DNA from: Plebeiibacterium sediminum
GTDB lineage: Bacteria; Bacteroidota; Bacteroidia; Bacteroidales; Marinilabiliaceae
Assembly (NCBI RefSeq): GCF_026013605.1
Contig: NZ_JAPDPJ010000036.1
Location: forward strand, 1-63,778
DNA length: 63,778 bases
Reading direction: 5' to 3'
This document shows positions 9,085 to 19,600 of the stretch, in pieces; the stretch's first letter is position 1; every line of letters starts with the position of its first letter. The notes beneath the pieces were generated by a model. That model had not been told where the DNA came from. It ran no database searches and saw nothing but the letters and a program-made list of their open reading frames with translations. A program made the position numbers and the translations under genes.

Positions 9085-9936
9085 TTATTTGTCTTTTTTT
9101 AAGTAACCCAGATCAATTAAAAATTGATTCATATCGGTTAATGTGTGATTGTAATTTGAAGTATGCTTGTAATTAAAGAATCCGTGTTTCTGATCTTTAT
9201 AAAATTTTATTTGACAAATGCTTCCAACACTATCCATCTTTGTTTTATAATTTTCTATAGTCTTTACTGGAATGAGTTGATCTTTTGTTCCGATTAGAAT
9301 AATTGTGGGAGGAGCTCTTTTAACAATATTGTGCATTGGCGAAAAATGCTTGTATTCATCACCAATTCTTTCAAAGCCATATCCTTCAGGGCCATTATCT
9401 ATTACCGGGTTAAACAATATGAGGGCATTAGGTTTTGGACTAATATTTATATTATCCGATATTGAATTATAGCTATTGATTAATGCAGTAGCTGCTGCAA
9501 GATGACCTCCAGCAGATCCTCCACAGGCTATAATTTTTGAAGTGTCAATTCTGAGCTTTTGGCCTTGTTGTTTTATGTATCGCATGGCCGATTTTGCATC
9601 CTCTACAGCATCAAATGGTGTGGATCGATGTCGTTGTTCAACCCGGTAATCTACTAAAATTGTAACAAAACCTTTCTGTTTATAGTATTCTGCATGAGGA
9701 GCAAACTGATTAATTGAACCATATTTCCAACCTCCACCGTAAAAGAAAACAATTGCCGGCTTCTTTTTACATTTATGTTTCTTGGGGAAGAATATCTCCA
9801 GATGTAATTGAGTTGATTCAATGGTTTTGTATATAGCTGTCTGATCAGGTCTATATTTATTATCTTCATCTTTAGGTAATAAGGTAAAAGAAGATAATGT
9901 TAATAAACAAAAAAGTACAGAAAGGATCTTATACAT
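9085..9936 (-). CDS. secreted alpha/beta hydrolase (BD-FAE/esterase-like)
   Basis: A 283-residue protein with a signal peptide (about residues 1-20) and an esterase/lipase fold. The oxyanion motif is FFYGGGW, a YGGG variant of HGGG; the nucleophile is the Ser in GGSAGGH; the likely acid is in GTKDQLIP and the His in DQKHGFF. This arrangement is close to carbohydrate-esterase-like and BD-FAE lipases that deacylate plant or algal polymers, but no carbohydrate gene lies next to it. Location is periplasmic or extracellular. Confidence 0.85.
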   Translation of the reverse strand: MYKILSVLFCLLTLSSFTLLPKDEDNKYRPDQTAIYKTIESTQLHLEIFFPKKHKCKKKPAIVFFYGGGWKYGSINQFAPHAEYYKQKGFVTILVDYRVEQRHRSTPFDAVEDAKSAMRYIKQQGQKLRIDTSKIIACGGSAGGHLAAATALINSYNSISDNINISPKPNALILFNPVIDNGPEGYGFERIGDEYKHFSPMHNIVKRAPPTIILIGTKDQLIPVKTIENYKTKMDSVGSICQIKFYKDQKHGFFNYKHTSNYNHTLTDMNQFLIDLGYLKKDK

Positions 9937-9996
9937 TGACGGAATAGTTAGCTTAAATATATTCCCAAAGTACTTACAATTTAGTATGATTGCAAA

Positions 9997-10902
9997 CTAC
10001 TTTTTGCTTTTTACAACAGCTAAAACTACTCCCATTAGTGCCATTACTGCACCAATTATAGTTAAAAATGAAAATGTTTCAGGACTAATCCATGAAACAT
10101 GGTAATAACTTAAGAATATCATGGCGCCGAAAGTGATCAAAGGATTTAGTGTAACAATAACACTAACTTTGTTTGCTTCGGTGTATTTAAATGCAAGTGC
10201 CAAAGAACCATAGGCCAGCAAAGTGTTTAAACCCAGGTAAGCCATGAGTAACCATTGGCTTATCGTTAAATTAGCAAAAGCATTAAATTCAGCTACCGGA
10301 GTTAGTAATAAAGCCGGAACACCAAATATAATCAGGTTTAGTTGTAATGGATCAAAGTCGTTAACTACCTTCTTTTGAAAAATAGCATATAACACCCATG
10401 TTAGTGCACCAAAAATCAGAACTAATACGCCTATTTTAAACAGTTGTATATCCTCATTCAGACTAATCATCGACATTTTATCTTTATAAAATACCAGCAT
10501 TCCAATAATCACCACAATTAAGCCGGTAATTTGTCGCAGACTCATTTTTTCTTTAAAAAGGAAAATGGAAGAAAACGCTAAAACGGCAGGACCAACTTGC
10601 GCAAATACCTGCGCAATTGTAGGAGTTGTCATTTGTACTCCTGAAATAAAACCTACATAATTACATCCTAAAAACACTCCGGCTAAAATGGCAAACAGGG
10701 GAGGTCGTTTTATAATTGAAAGCTTTTCTTTTTGTTTGAAAGCATAAAACAGAACCATTGTTGCAAAGGCTAGTGCAAACCTAAACCAAGTAACAGTTAT
10801 TGGAGGAACTATATTAACAGCAACTTTTAAACCAATAGCCAGAAAGCCCCATAAAAAGGCAGTGAAAATAGCGTAATATATTCCTTTGTTCATATTGTGC
10901 AA
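9997..10902 (-). CDS. EamA/DMT-family transporter
   Basis: A 301-residue integral membrane protein with about ten hydrophobic helices in two homologous halves, each with EamA features (the first half ends IIGMLVF, the second ends MALMGVVLAVV). The drug/metabolite transporter superfamily exports amino acids, nucleosides or other small metabolites; the substrate is unknown. An ATG at 10893 is an alternative start. No neighbour suggests a substrate. Confidence 0.85.
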   Translation of the reverse strand: MHNMNKGIYYAIFTAFLWGFLAIGLKVAVNIVPPITVTWFRFALAFATMVLFYAFKQKEKLSIIKRPPLFAILAGVFLGCNYVGFISGVQMTTPTIAQVFAQVGPAVLAFSSIFLFKEKMSLRQITGLIVVIIGMLVFYKDKMSMISLNEDIQLFKIGVLVLIFGALTWVLYAIFQKKVVNDFDPLQLNLIIFGVPALLLTPVAEFNAFANLTISQWLLMAYLGLNTLLAYGSLALAFKYTEANKVSVIVTLNPLITFGAMIFLSYYHVSWISPETFSFLTIIGAVMALMGVVLAVVKSKK

Positions 10903-10975
10903 ATTATCTGGTAAAGGTAAAGTGTATCTGTAATAAATACTCTTAAATAAACTTTTTTATTGTTTAATAAATTTG

Positions 10976-11026
10976 AAACTATTCAACTACTCATTCCATT
11001 AATAAGGAAGAGTTGTTGAATAGTTT
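10976..11026 (-). terminator. long hairpin downstream of trhO
   Basis: AAACTATTCAAC (10976-10987) pairs with GTTGAATAGTTT (11015-11026); an inner ACTC/GAGT stem follows after one mismatch. It begins about 30 bases past the trhO stop, as expected for its terminator, but no strong U run follows, so the role is provisional. Confidence 0.5.
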
Positions 11027-11054
11027 GCCAGAAATTTAATAGTAAAGAAAGAAG

Positions 11055-12083
11055 TTAAATTCTATGGAAATATCTTTTTACTGGTCTATAATTATGTATT
11101 TGATCCAATTGAATACGTGTGTCTGTATTTGCTAAAACATATTCTTTACATTGATCAGAACAAGTGTGCTCATATTTTTCAGCACAGCTAGTACATTGAA
11201 TAAACAATAAATTGCAGCGAATGTTTTTACAATTTGTATGTGTATCACAAAGTTCACCACATTGATGGCACCGACTAATTACATCTTCACTGATTCTTTC
11301 ACTTAATCGATTATCAAAAACAAAGTTCTTACCCTTAAATTTATTTTCAAGTTGATTTGTTTCTTTGATTTGTTGCTTGTAATTGATGATACCTCCGTAC
11401 AGCTGATTTACATCATTAAATCCATGATGCTTTAAGTAAGCACTTGTTTTTTCGCAACGTACGCCACCTGTACAATAAAGTAAAATCTTCTCATCTTTTT
11501 TATCCTTTAAAATATCAAGTACTTCAGGAAGTTCATCTGTAAAGGTTTCAGCTTTAGGAAGTATAGCTCCTTCAAAATGGCCTATTTCACTCTCATAGAA
11601 ATTACGCATATCAACCACAATAGCACCTTGTTCCATTGCAGCATTCCATTCGTTGGCATCTAAATGTTTACCTACATTGGTAACATCAAATTCATCGTCA
11701 TTTAGTCCATCGGCTACAATCTTATGACGAACTTTGATCTGTAATTTTAAAAATGATTTACCATCATCTTCAATGGCAATTTTAAATGGAATATCTTTTA
11801 AATAAGGATTTTTCTGAATACCTTCTACAAATTGTTCCCAGTTGTGTTCAGGAACATTCATTTGAGCATTAACGCCCTCATGGGCAATGTAAATACGCCC
11901 TAAACAATCTAAGTTTTTCCATTCGTTATATAGAGCATCTCTAACTTCATGAGCATTTTCTATAATAACATATCTGTAAAAGGATACGGTTTTACGTTTG
12001 AATGTTTCGTTGTTTAGCTTTTCCAGAAGTTGTTCAGGACTTAATCTGTTTATTAAATGAGTTTTGCCTTTATTCGGATCCAT
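11055..12083 (-). CDS. trhO: tRNA uridine(34) hydroxylase / rhodanese-domain protein TrhO
   Basis: A 342-residue member of the YceA/TrhO family, which makes 5-hydroxyuridine at the wobble position of tRNAs in an oxygen-dependent reaction. An N-terminal acylphosphatase-like domain (about residues 30-125) precedes a rhodanese domain with active-site loop CTGGVRC (C204, C210). A cysteine-rich C-terminal region (several CxxC pairs from about residue 270) probably binds zinc. Family and length are standard. A TATATTTG box on the minus strand at 12100-12107 lies just upstream of the ATG and is a likely -7 element. Confidence 0.9.
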   Translation of the reverse strand: MDPNKGKTHLINRLSPEQLLEKLNNETFKRKTVSFYRYVIIENAHEVRDALYNEWKNLDCLGRIYIAHEGVNAQMNVPEHNWEQFVEGIQKNPYLKDIPFKIAIEDDGKSFLKLQIKVRHKIVADGLNDDEFDVTNVGKHLDANEWNAAMEQGAIVVDMRNFYESEIGHFEGAILPKAETFTDELPEVLDILKDKKDEKILLYCTGGVRCEKTSAYLKHHGFNDVNQLYGGIINYKQQIKETNQLENKFKGKNFVFDNRLSERISEDVISRCHQCGELCDTHTNCKNIRCNLLFIQCTSCAEKYEHTCSDQCKEYVLANTDTRIQLDQIHNYRPVKRYFHRI

Positions 12084-12165
12084 TATTATTTTTTTTCGGC
12101 AAATATAATAAAAGATAAATAAATCCGAATATCTAAAATGTGGTAATGGAGGTGTAGAAACTTAA

Positions 12166-12207
12166 AAGACATTGCTTTAATAAAAGAATTTATTAAAGCA
12201 ATGTCTT
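12166..12207. repeat. perfect 19-bp inverted repeat, four-base loop
   Basis: AAGACATTGCTTTAATAAA (12166-12184) is exactly reverse-complementary to 12189-12207, with loop AGAA. It lies between trhO and the ferritin-VIT gene, about 160 bases beyond the end of the latter, with no strong T run on either side. It could be a terminator with a poor U tract, a structured RNA element or a mobile-element footprint. The rest of the 285-base spacer is AT-rich with no gene. Confidence 0.8.
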
Positions 12208-12368
12208 AATTATAATAGTTTGGTAAATTTTTATGACTATTTGTGGTTTGATGTGCGATATTTATAAATTATTGATTTTAAACATCATGAAAATGAGTCT
12301 ATAATCAAGGATCTAAACTCTAATGATCTATTGAATTAATATAATTATAGATTTAATTGAACGATAGA

Positions 12369-13250
12369 TTATATTTCAATGCCAAACAAATGTTTTACAG
12401 CAAAACCAATTCCAAAAGATAGGGCAGATACGCCCAAACTGATTAATGCCATTTCAGTAAAACGTTGTTTAAAATTTAAGTCCTTGGCAATTGAGATATA
12501 GTAATTAAATCCTAAAATAATAAGAATGGCAATAGATAAAGTAATACCTAAACAAACCAGATAATTATCTAACAATAGATAGGGGAGAATAAGTAATGCA
12601 ACAGTAATAATATATGCAACCCCTGTATAAAGGGATGATTTAAGCGCATCTTTTCCTTCTCCATCAGCTTTTTGAGATAAATAATCAGATGCAGCCATCG
12701 AAAAGGATGCCGCAATACCCGTAATTAGTCCAGCCATGGCTATAATTTTTGAGTTTTGCATAGCTAAAGAAAAACCAGCCAAACTACCTGTTAATTCTAC
12801 CAGGGCATCATTTAAACCAAGTACAATAGAACCAACATATTTCAGTCTTTCTTCATTGATTAAATCAATCAGTTGTTTTTCATGTTCTTCTTCGTGTTCA
12901 ATAATTCTTTTAAAGTCAGGAATGGTTTCTACATATTGTAAATATCCAGCTTGGGCTTTTTCCTCTCTTCGTTCAAGTAGCTTTACGCCAAAGGTAATTC
13001 CAAATATTCGTGCGATTATAAAGAACCACCAAATCTTAAATTTATTAGGAGCAATGTCTTTCCCGCTGTACCTTTTAAGCAATTCGTAATGCAATTTTTC
13101 ATCATGAGCAATTTTACTCAGAACCTTTGCATTTTCGGGGTTCTTAATTACTTTGGATAGTCGTAGATAAGTCAGGTGGCCATTTATTTCGTCTTTTTGA
13201 AAACGTTCAATTGCTTTTTGTTGCTTGGGTGATAATGATATTGACTTCAT
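12369..13250 (-). CDS. ferritin-like/VIT1-CCC1 membrane iron transporter fusion
   Basis: A 293-residue protein with an N-terminal rubrerythrin/ferritin-like helical domain (about residues 1-140, iron-ligand-like residues in KDEINGH, HDEKLHYELL and HEEEHEKQ) joined to a VIT1/CCC1 membrane domain with about five helices (LNDALVELTGSLAG starts it). This is the architecture of membrane-bound ferritin (MbfA-like), which exports Fe2+ or Mn2+ and protects against peroxide stress. It is probably in the inner membrane. It fits the ahpCF, oxyR and rubrerythrin genes elsewhere in the window. Confidence 0.88.
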   Translation of the reverse strand: MKSISLSPKQQKAIERFQKDEINGHLTYLRLSKVIKNPENAKVLSKIAHDEKLHYELLKRYSGKDIAPNKFKIWWFFIIARIFGITFGVKLLERREEKAQAGYLQYVETIPDFKRIIEHEEEHEKQLIDLINEERLKYVGSIVLGLNDALVELTGSLAGFSLAMQNSKIIAMAGLITGIAASFSMAASDYLSQKADGEGKDALKSSLYTGVAYIITVALLILPYLLLDNYLVCLGITLSIAILIILGFNYYISIAKDLNFKQRFTEMALISLGVSALSFGIGFAVKHLFGIEI

Positions 13251-13290
13251 TTATTTTTATTTATTGAAAAGATCTGTCGTTAAGGAATTT

Positions 13291-13761
13291 TTATTGTTTG
13301 TGATTTAAAGCTTCATTTACCAGATGGTTGTTTATTCCATTTTCAACATAAACAGCATGAACACCAAGAGAACCAACCTCGCTGATGTTTCTCATTTCGT
13401 CGTCAAAAAATATCATGTCTGAATATTTAAAACCACGGGCTTTTTGCAATCTTGAAAAATGAAGGATTTTGCTTCCTGGATATATTTCCTGAAGTTCAAA
13501 AAAGTGTTCTATTTCAAGCAAATTTAATAATTGTCTGGCCCAGGATGGTGCACTGGTCCTTGAAGCAAGAGCCATTTCAATCTTTTGATCCTTCAATTTA
13601 TTTAAGATGTCTAATACATCCGGATATAATTTAATTTTACTTCCGGAAGCATCAACTACATGATTATTCACCTTTTTATAAGGTGGATTTGTACAATCAC
13701 ACCAGGTTCCTCCTGCGTCCCACAAAGTAAAGTCTAGATCAAAAACAACTAACTTCTTCAT
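13291..13761 (-). CDS. magnesium-dependent phosphatase-1-like HAD phosphatase
   Basis: A 156-residue HAD-superfamily phosphatase. Motif I is DLDFTLWD (nucleophile Asp and general acid Asp), motif II is the Ser/Thr in LASRTSAP, and motif III/IV is IFFDDEMRN. The early TLWDAGGTWC segment is characteristic of the MDP-1 family, which acts on protein phosphotyrosine or on sugar phosphates. It is cytosolic and lies 40 bases upstream of the ferritin-VIT gene on the same strand, possibly in one transcript. Confidence 0.88.
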   Translation of the reverse strand: MKKLVVFDLDFTLWDAGGTWCDCTNPPYKKVNNHVVDASGSKIKLYPDVLDILNKLKDQKIEMALASRTSAPSWARQLLNLLEIEHFFELQEIYPGSKILHFSRLQKARGFKYSDMIFFDDEMRNISEVGSLGVHAVYVENGINNHLVNEALNHKQ

Positions 13762-13815
13762 ATTAAAATAGGATTTTGAGCCTCAAAATTAAATAAATTA
13801 AGACAAAATCATCCT

Positions 13816-14235
13816 TTATATAGAAGTTAGATCATCGCAATTTTTGTTTTCTGCCATTTTAGGGCATTGTAATAAAGCATCTACATTTATCCCTTTAATT
13901 AAATCAGTAGCTAATGAGCTGTCGAATCCGCAACCAAATTTCTCACCGTACTGAATCAATGGACGTTTAATTAAAAATGGATCTTTTATCATTGCTTCAA
14001 ATGCAGATTGTTCATCAAAATCATGAATAGAAACTTCACCATTTTTTATCCGAGGCGCACTCATATTAAACCTTTCTTTTAATGGGCGATCCTTCATGAA
14101 AGTTTCCAGTTTTTCTGCAGTCCATTTATATGTTAGAATGTTTTCAGCAATTACAGTATAACCTTTTTCTGCTAAAATTCTCTTCTGTTTGGTATTATTA
14201 ATACAACCCGGTTTTTCGTAAAAATGAATTTCCAT
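13816..14235 (-). CDS. ArsC/Spx-family thioredoxin-fold protein (nitrogenase-associated-like)
   Basis: From the ATG at 14235 the protein is 139 residues and starts with the ArsC-like strand MEIHFYEKPGCINN. It has a single early Cys (C11) as in ArsC, not the CxxC of Spx, and the RPLIQYGEKFGCGFD block of the family. Close relatives are named nitrogenase-associated or arsenate-reductase-like. No ars or nif genes are nearby, so arsenate reduction is not supported by context. The longer frame to 14274 adds 13 hydrophobic residues and is judged wrong. Confidence 0.75.
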   Translation of the reverse strand: MEIHFYEKPGCINNTKQKRILAEKGYTVIAENILTYKWTAEKLETFMKDRPLKERFNMSAPRIKNGEVSIHDFDEQSAFEAMIKDPFLIKRPLIQYGEKFGCGFDSSLATDLIKGINVDALLQCPKMAENKNCDDLTSI

Positions 14236-14505
14236 AATATTTTTTAATAGGAGATAAAACAATGGTTGATCCATTTTTGTTATATGTTTTATTAATAATG
14301 ATTTAGATATGCATGTTTATACAAAAAAGTAGGATTGTGATATTTGAAATTACTTTATTGTTGTTTAAATTATTACGCTTATTTCCCCAATTTAGATTAG
14401 AGGAGAAAATGTAAGTAATTATTGTGTTTATGCTTACAACTATTAATTAAGATTTCTTTTTTTAAAAGATTTTCTAAATTTGTCCGGTGAGAGGGGAAAA
14501 TAAAA

Positions 14506-15093
14506 ATGAATATTAAAAATGAACAAATATTAAAGGGAGTAAATGAAAAGGATAAACAATCCTGGCAATTCCTGTTTGATCATTATTACCCCTCACTATG
14601 TTCCTATGTTGAGCGTTTTTTAAAAGATACAGAAATGGCTCAGGATGTTGTTCAGGAAGTTTTTATTGGACTTTGGAAATCGCAACAACAATTTGATGAT
14701 GTTAAAAATCTCACCTACTACTTATATAAAAGTTGCTATCACAGATCACTAAATCATATTCGTAATCAAAAAGCACGCGATAATAAATTAGAGTCTATCG
14801 ACGATAAGAATGCGTTTGAAAGTGAGGAAGTGTATGAAGAAACATTAAAGGAGGAGATTGTACGGTTACTTTATCATCATATTAATAAATTACCTACACA
14901 GCAAAAAGAGGTATTGCTTCTTAGGTTAAAGGGATATGGATGGACAGAAATAGCCGAAGAGCTGGATATTAGTATTAATACAATTAAAACTTATCGACAA
15001 AGGGCATTTAAAAGTCTAAGCGCTCAAATGAATGTGTCGGAACTATTTGTTGCTATACTATTCTTTTCGGTTCAAATGTTCTCAAATCATTAG
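14506..15093 (+). CDS. ECF RNA polymerase sigma factor
   Basis: A 195-residue sigma-70-family factor with region 2 (FDHYYPSLCSYVERFLKD, DVVQEVFIGLWKS) and region 4 (LPTQQKEVLLLRLKGYGWTEIAEELDIS with a helix-turn-helix). It is the Bacteroidota ECF type paired with FecR and TonB-linked SusC transducers. It precedes fecR and susC. It should direct transcription of the downstream uptake operon when released by FecR. A TAAATTTG -7-like box lies at 14475-14482. Confidence 0.93.
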   Translation: MNIKNEQILKGVNEKDKQSWQFLFDHYYPSLCSYVERFLKDTEMAQDVVQEVFIGLWKSQQQFDDVKNLTYYLYKSCYHRSLNHIRNQKARDNKLESIDDKNAFESEEVYEETLKEEIVRLLYHHINKLPTQQKEVLLLRLKGYGWTEIAEELDISINTIKTYRQRAFKSLSAQMNVSELFVAILFFSVQMFSNH

Positions 15094-15457
15094 CAAATAG
15101 CTCTTTGGTATTCTTCTTATTACTTGCTTATAGTAATACACTATCACTACTTTTTTTCTTGCTTTTTTAATTAAGGTATTATTATTATAAACATATAGAT
15201 TATAAAAAAGGCCCTGTTAATTTTAGTTACAGTCTGCTAAAAATGTATCAAATAAAGTTACTGTTTGTTGTTAAAAATAAGGGTCAACTAAAAAAAAAGT
15301 AATTTTTTTTTATTCAAATGACACCCTTTTAATTTTTGAGGGTGTCTTAATAGAAAACACAGGCATGAAATGAGCCATGAATGTACTTTTTTCGTAATGG
15401 AGAATAACAAAAATGGTAAGTTTTATAGAGCAATTAAAGAAATTTTAGATTAGACAT
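15094..15457. other. spacer between sigma factor and fecR, no gene
   Basis: This 364-base gap holds no credible gene. It contains a GACACCCT/AGGGTGTC hairpin (15320-15327 with 15339-15346) followed by TTAATAG, not a U run. The promoter that the ECF sigma factor uses for fecR-susC probably lies here, but its consensus is not known to me and no box can be named. Confidence 0.6.
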
Positions 15458-16606
15458 ATGAAGAATAGTCAGAAGCTACATAAAGAGACTCGAAAAATTG
15501 GTGAAACAATTATTAATTCATTAGAAAAGGATAATAATGCCGATTTGGGATTGAAGAATAAGCAACTGGAAAATGTGTTTAATTATTTTTTGAGTAATAA
15601 CAATTTGGTGAATCATATAAATAAATACAAAAAGTATTCATCAAAAGAAGGATACGAAAGATTTTTATTAGCCATTGAAGATTTACCAGCAAATGTTAAT
15701 CGTAAAAGTTTAACATTAAAATATTGGATGTATGGTGCAGCAGCATCAATTATATTAATTATAGGATTTAGTTTGTTTTTGATGCAACCAAAACAATACC
15801 AGCATCAGGCCAATATTAGCCATGGTATTTCAAAATCAACATTAATATTATCGAACGGAAAAACAATTACAGCATCGGCAGAAGATTTTACATACGAACA
15901 ACAAAATATGAGTGTAAAATACCAACAAGGTACTTTCTCATATTCCAATGACGTTAGTTCGGATGAATTAGTCGAAAATACGTTGGTTGTTCCTGTTGGA
16001 GGAGAAGCTAATATGACTTTGAGTGATGGTACAAAAGTATGGGTAAATGCCGATTCATATTTGAAACATCCTGTTAGGTTTATTGGTAAAACAAGGGAAG
16101 TTACTATTAGTGGAGAAGTGTTTTTTGAAGTGGCAGAAGATAAAGAACATCCATTTATTGTGCATACAAATAATGGAGACGTAAAAGTGTTGGGTACAGG
16201 TTTTGGAATTAGTTCGTATCCTGATGAAAATGCTTATGTGACTTTAGCTCATGGTAAAATTGCTTTTAGTGATAACAGTCACGAAACAATGTACTTAGAG
16301 CCAGGCGAACAAATTAAAATTGTAGGTGATGAGTGGGAAAAAAGAGTGGTGAATGTAGATGAATATGTAGGATGGAAAGATGGAAAATTTGTTTTTAACG
16401 ACAGGCGTTTGAGTGATATTATGAATACAATGGAAAGATGGTATGATGTGGATGTTGTGTTTGATTCACCAACGTTAAAAGACATTCGTTTTTCTGGAGA
16501 TATCAAACGTTATGGATCGATCAATGTTTTACTTGATGCTCTTGTTTTGACACGAGAGATGGAGTATTCAATAGAAGATAGTACGATTATTTTATATCAG
16601 AAATAG
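15458..16606 (+). CDS. FecR-family anti-sigma factor
   Basis: A 382-residue protein with a cytosolic N-terminal sigma-binding region (about 1-85), one membrane helix (about 92-110), a FecR periplasmic domain (about 175-275, containing GDVKVLGTGFGIS) and a C-terminal DUF4974-like STN-related domain (about 315-380). It holds the ECF sigma factor inactive until the SusC transducer's STN domain signals that substrate is bound. It sits 364 bases after the sigma gene and 54 bases before susC. Confidence 0.93.
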   Translation: MKNSQKLHKETRKIGETIINSLEKDNNADLGLKNKQLENVFNYFLSNNNLVNHINKYKKYSSKEGYERFLLAIEDLPANVNRKSLTLKYWMYGAAASIILIIGFSLFLMQPKQYQHQANISHGISKSTLILSNGKTITASAEDFTYEQQNMSVKYQQGTFSYSNDVSSDELVENTLVVPVGGEANMTLSDGTKVWVNADSYLKHPVRFIGKTREVTISGEVFFEVAEDKEHPFIVHTNNGDVKVLGTGFGISSYPDENAYVTLAHGKIAFSDNSHETMYLEPGEQIKIVGDEWEKRVVNVDEYVGWKDGKFVFNDRRLSDIMNTMERWYDVDVVFDSPTLKDIRFSGDIKRYGSINVLLDALVLTREMEYSIEDSTIILYQK

Positions 16607-16660
16607 CATACGAATAAAGAATATCTTAATCTAAATATTAAATAATAAACAATTATTTTT

Positions 16661-19600
16661 ATGGGAAACTTATGCAAAAAAAGGTGGAAAAAAACTTTGC
16701 TCTATTGTTTTTTTCTATGGTTAGGAGCCGGAGTTTTTGCAGCTCAACCAGTGCGTAGTCAGCAGGGTAATACAAATGCCAGAACCGTTTCAATAGAAAC
16801 AGTTATAAGCTACGTAAAGGAAAAAACCAGTTTAAACTTCTTGTATAATTCAGACGTGCTGAAGGAGTTATCTGAAGTTAGTGTTAATTTTGAGGAGGAT
16901 TCGTGGGAGTCAGTTTTAAAGCAAGCCCTTGAGCCTAATGGTTATACCTATCAGGTAAAAGATGATATTGTAGTCATTAGTCGTGAGGTAAAAGTTAATA
17001 TTCCGCAAGATCCGCAAAAATTTAAACCAAGAGACATCGAAGGTACGATCAGAGACCAGGATGGAGAAACGCTTGTTGGTGCTACTGTTGGAGTAATGAA
17101 AAAAGGTGGTAGTTCAGTATATACTATTACTGATTACAATGGTCGTTTTAAAGTTCAGTTAAAAGGTGACGAAACACTTATTTTTGTTTCATTTATTGGA
17201 TTTAAGGAAAGTAAGGTTGCTATTGATCCTGAGGTTTCAAACTATAACATTGTTCTAGAATCGGAGATCAATGATTTAGATGAAGTTATTGTAACAGGTA
17301 TTTTTGATCGTCCTAAAGCTAGTTTTACTGGTGCTGCTACCATTATTACTAAAAAAGAGATTCAGGCATCAGGTAACAGAAACTTGTTAAGAACACTTTC
17401 TAATATCGATCCTTCGTTAGATATTCAGGAACAAAATGATTTTGGATCTGACCCTAACAACACAAACTTAAATATTCAAATCCGTGGAGCTTCTTCTATT
17501 CCTGATGTGAATCAACTTCAGCAAGAATCAAGAGGACAGTTAAATACTCCTTTGTTTATTTTAGATGGTTTTGAAGTTAGTGTGGAGAGAGTTTTGGATA
17601 TGAACCAAAATGATGTGGAATCGGTAGTAGTTTTAAAAGATGCCAGTGCCACTGCAATTTATGGATCAAGAGGTTCAAATGGTGTTGTTGTAATTACATC
17701 AATGCGTGCACCTGCAGGTAAATTAAGAGTAACTTACTCAGGGGGTGTAAATTTTGAAATTCCGGATTTATCCTCTTATGATTTGTTAAATTCTCGTGAA
17801 AAGCTGGAAATTGAACAAATTGCTGGATTATATACAGATGAAGATATTGATGAGCAGTTAAGATTGAATGAATTATTTAATCAAAATAATAAAGCTGTTC
17901 AGGAAGGTGTTAATACTGATTGGTTAAATATTCCTACCAGAATTGGTGTAGGACAATATCACAGATTAGGAGTTGGCGGAGGTGACGAGCAGTTCCGTTA
18001 TAACTTAAATGTTTCTTATAACAGAATTACAGGAGCCATGAAAGGTTCTAATCGTGATAACGTGAATGCCGGGCTTAATTTGCAGTATAATTACCGAAAA
18101 ATTAATGTTTCTAACCGTTTAGAGTTAGGTTTCAATAAAGGAGTTAACAGCCCTTATGGTCGTTTTTCACAATATTACTATATGAACCCATATTGGCGTC
18201 CATATGATGAGAATGGTGATCCTGTTGTATCATACGAAACATTTGGACCGGATAAATATAATCCATTATATGATGCTAAGTTGGCTAGTTTTTCAACTTC
18301 TGATTATACTAACATCCGTAACCAGACTTCTATTGTTGTAAACTTTACACAAAATTTAAAATGGGATTCTAGTTTAGGTGTTACACTTCGTAAGGGAGGT
18401 ACTGATAATTTTGATTCACCTCTTGCTTCAAGTAACATTATTCAAAATATTCACCCAATGTCAAGGGGTAGATATATGAAAGGCTCAAGGGATGAAAGTT
18501 CTTATCAAATCATGTCTACATTAAGCTATGGTAAAACCTTTGATAAACATTCGGTTTATGTTGGTGTGAGTGGACAGCTTTTAGAAAGTCAATCTGAATC
18601 AATGAATATTATTGTAACAGGATTTACCAACGAAAAGTTAAATGATATTTCAAATGGTATAAACTATTATGGGGAGCGTCCAAGTACATCAGAGTCTACA
18701 ACTCGTAGCGTAGGTGTTACTGGTATATTAAACTATAATTATGATAACAGATATTTTCTTGATGTTTCAGGTAGGGTAGATGGAGCTTCTTCTTTTGGTG
18801 AAGAGAGTCGTTTTGCACCATTCTATTCATTAGGATTAGCTTGGGACCTTGGTCAGGAACGTTTTATCAAAGAAGGTCTACCATTCATTGATCAGGTTAA
18901 GTTTAAGTATTCTTATGGTATTACCGGTTCATTAAACTTTTCTGCTTATCAGGCATTAACTACCTATAATTACGATACAGATCAACAATATACCAACATT
19001 ACTGGTATGACTGTTGCTGCCATTGGAAACAGTAATTTGAAATGGCAAAATAAGAAAGAGCATAACTATGGTTTAGATATGCAGCTTTTAAATAATCGAT
19101 TAGGTGTTACGTTTAACTATTACAGAAATACAACGGATAACTTAGTATCTCAAGCAAGTTTGCCATTTTCTAATGGATATACTTCATATACGGAGAATTT
19201 TGGAACAACCAGAAACGTTGGTTACGATGCTAATGTAAGTATTAATATACTAAGAATACCAGCAAAACAGATTTCATGGTATATTAAATTAGGTGCTTAC
19301 CACAATGATAATAAGTTAGTGAAACTATCCCAGGCTATTAAAGATGCCAATGAGCTTTTTGAAGGATCTAACTATAGTGATGGAACATATTATCAGTACA
19401 GAGAGGGAGAATCAATGGAAGATATGTATGTTTTAAAATCTCCGGGAGTTGATCCTTTAACAGGACGAGTTATTTATGAGGATGCTGAAACTGGTAATAT
19501 TACAACGACTTCTGCAGGAGAAATTAGAAAGATTGCAGTGGGAAGTACTTTACCAAAGATTAATGGTAGAATAGGTTCATCACTTCGTTATAAGAGTTTA

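Noticed and set aside
12736-13089. 117-codon frame on the plus strand
   Set aside because: Antisense to the ferritin-VIT gene; Ser/Cys-rich composition is typical of a shadow frame.
13816-14235. Arsenate reductase in an ars operon
   Set aside because: No arsenic genes are nearby and the protein is closer to ArsC-like nitrogenase-associated proteins; resistance is not supported.
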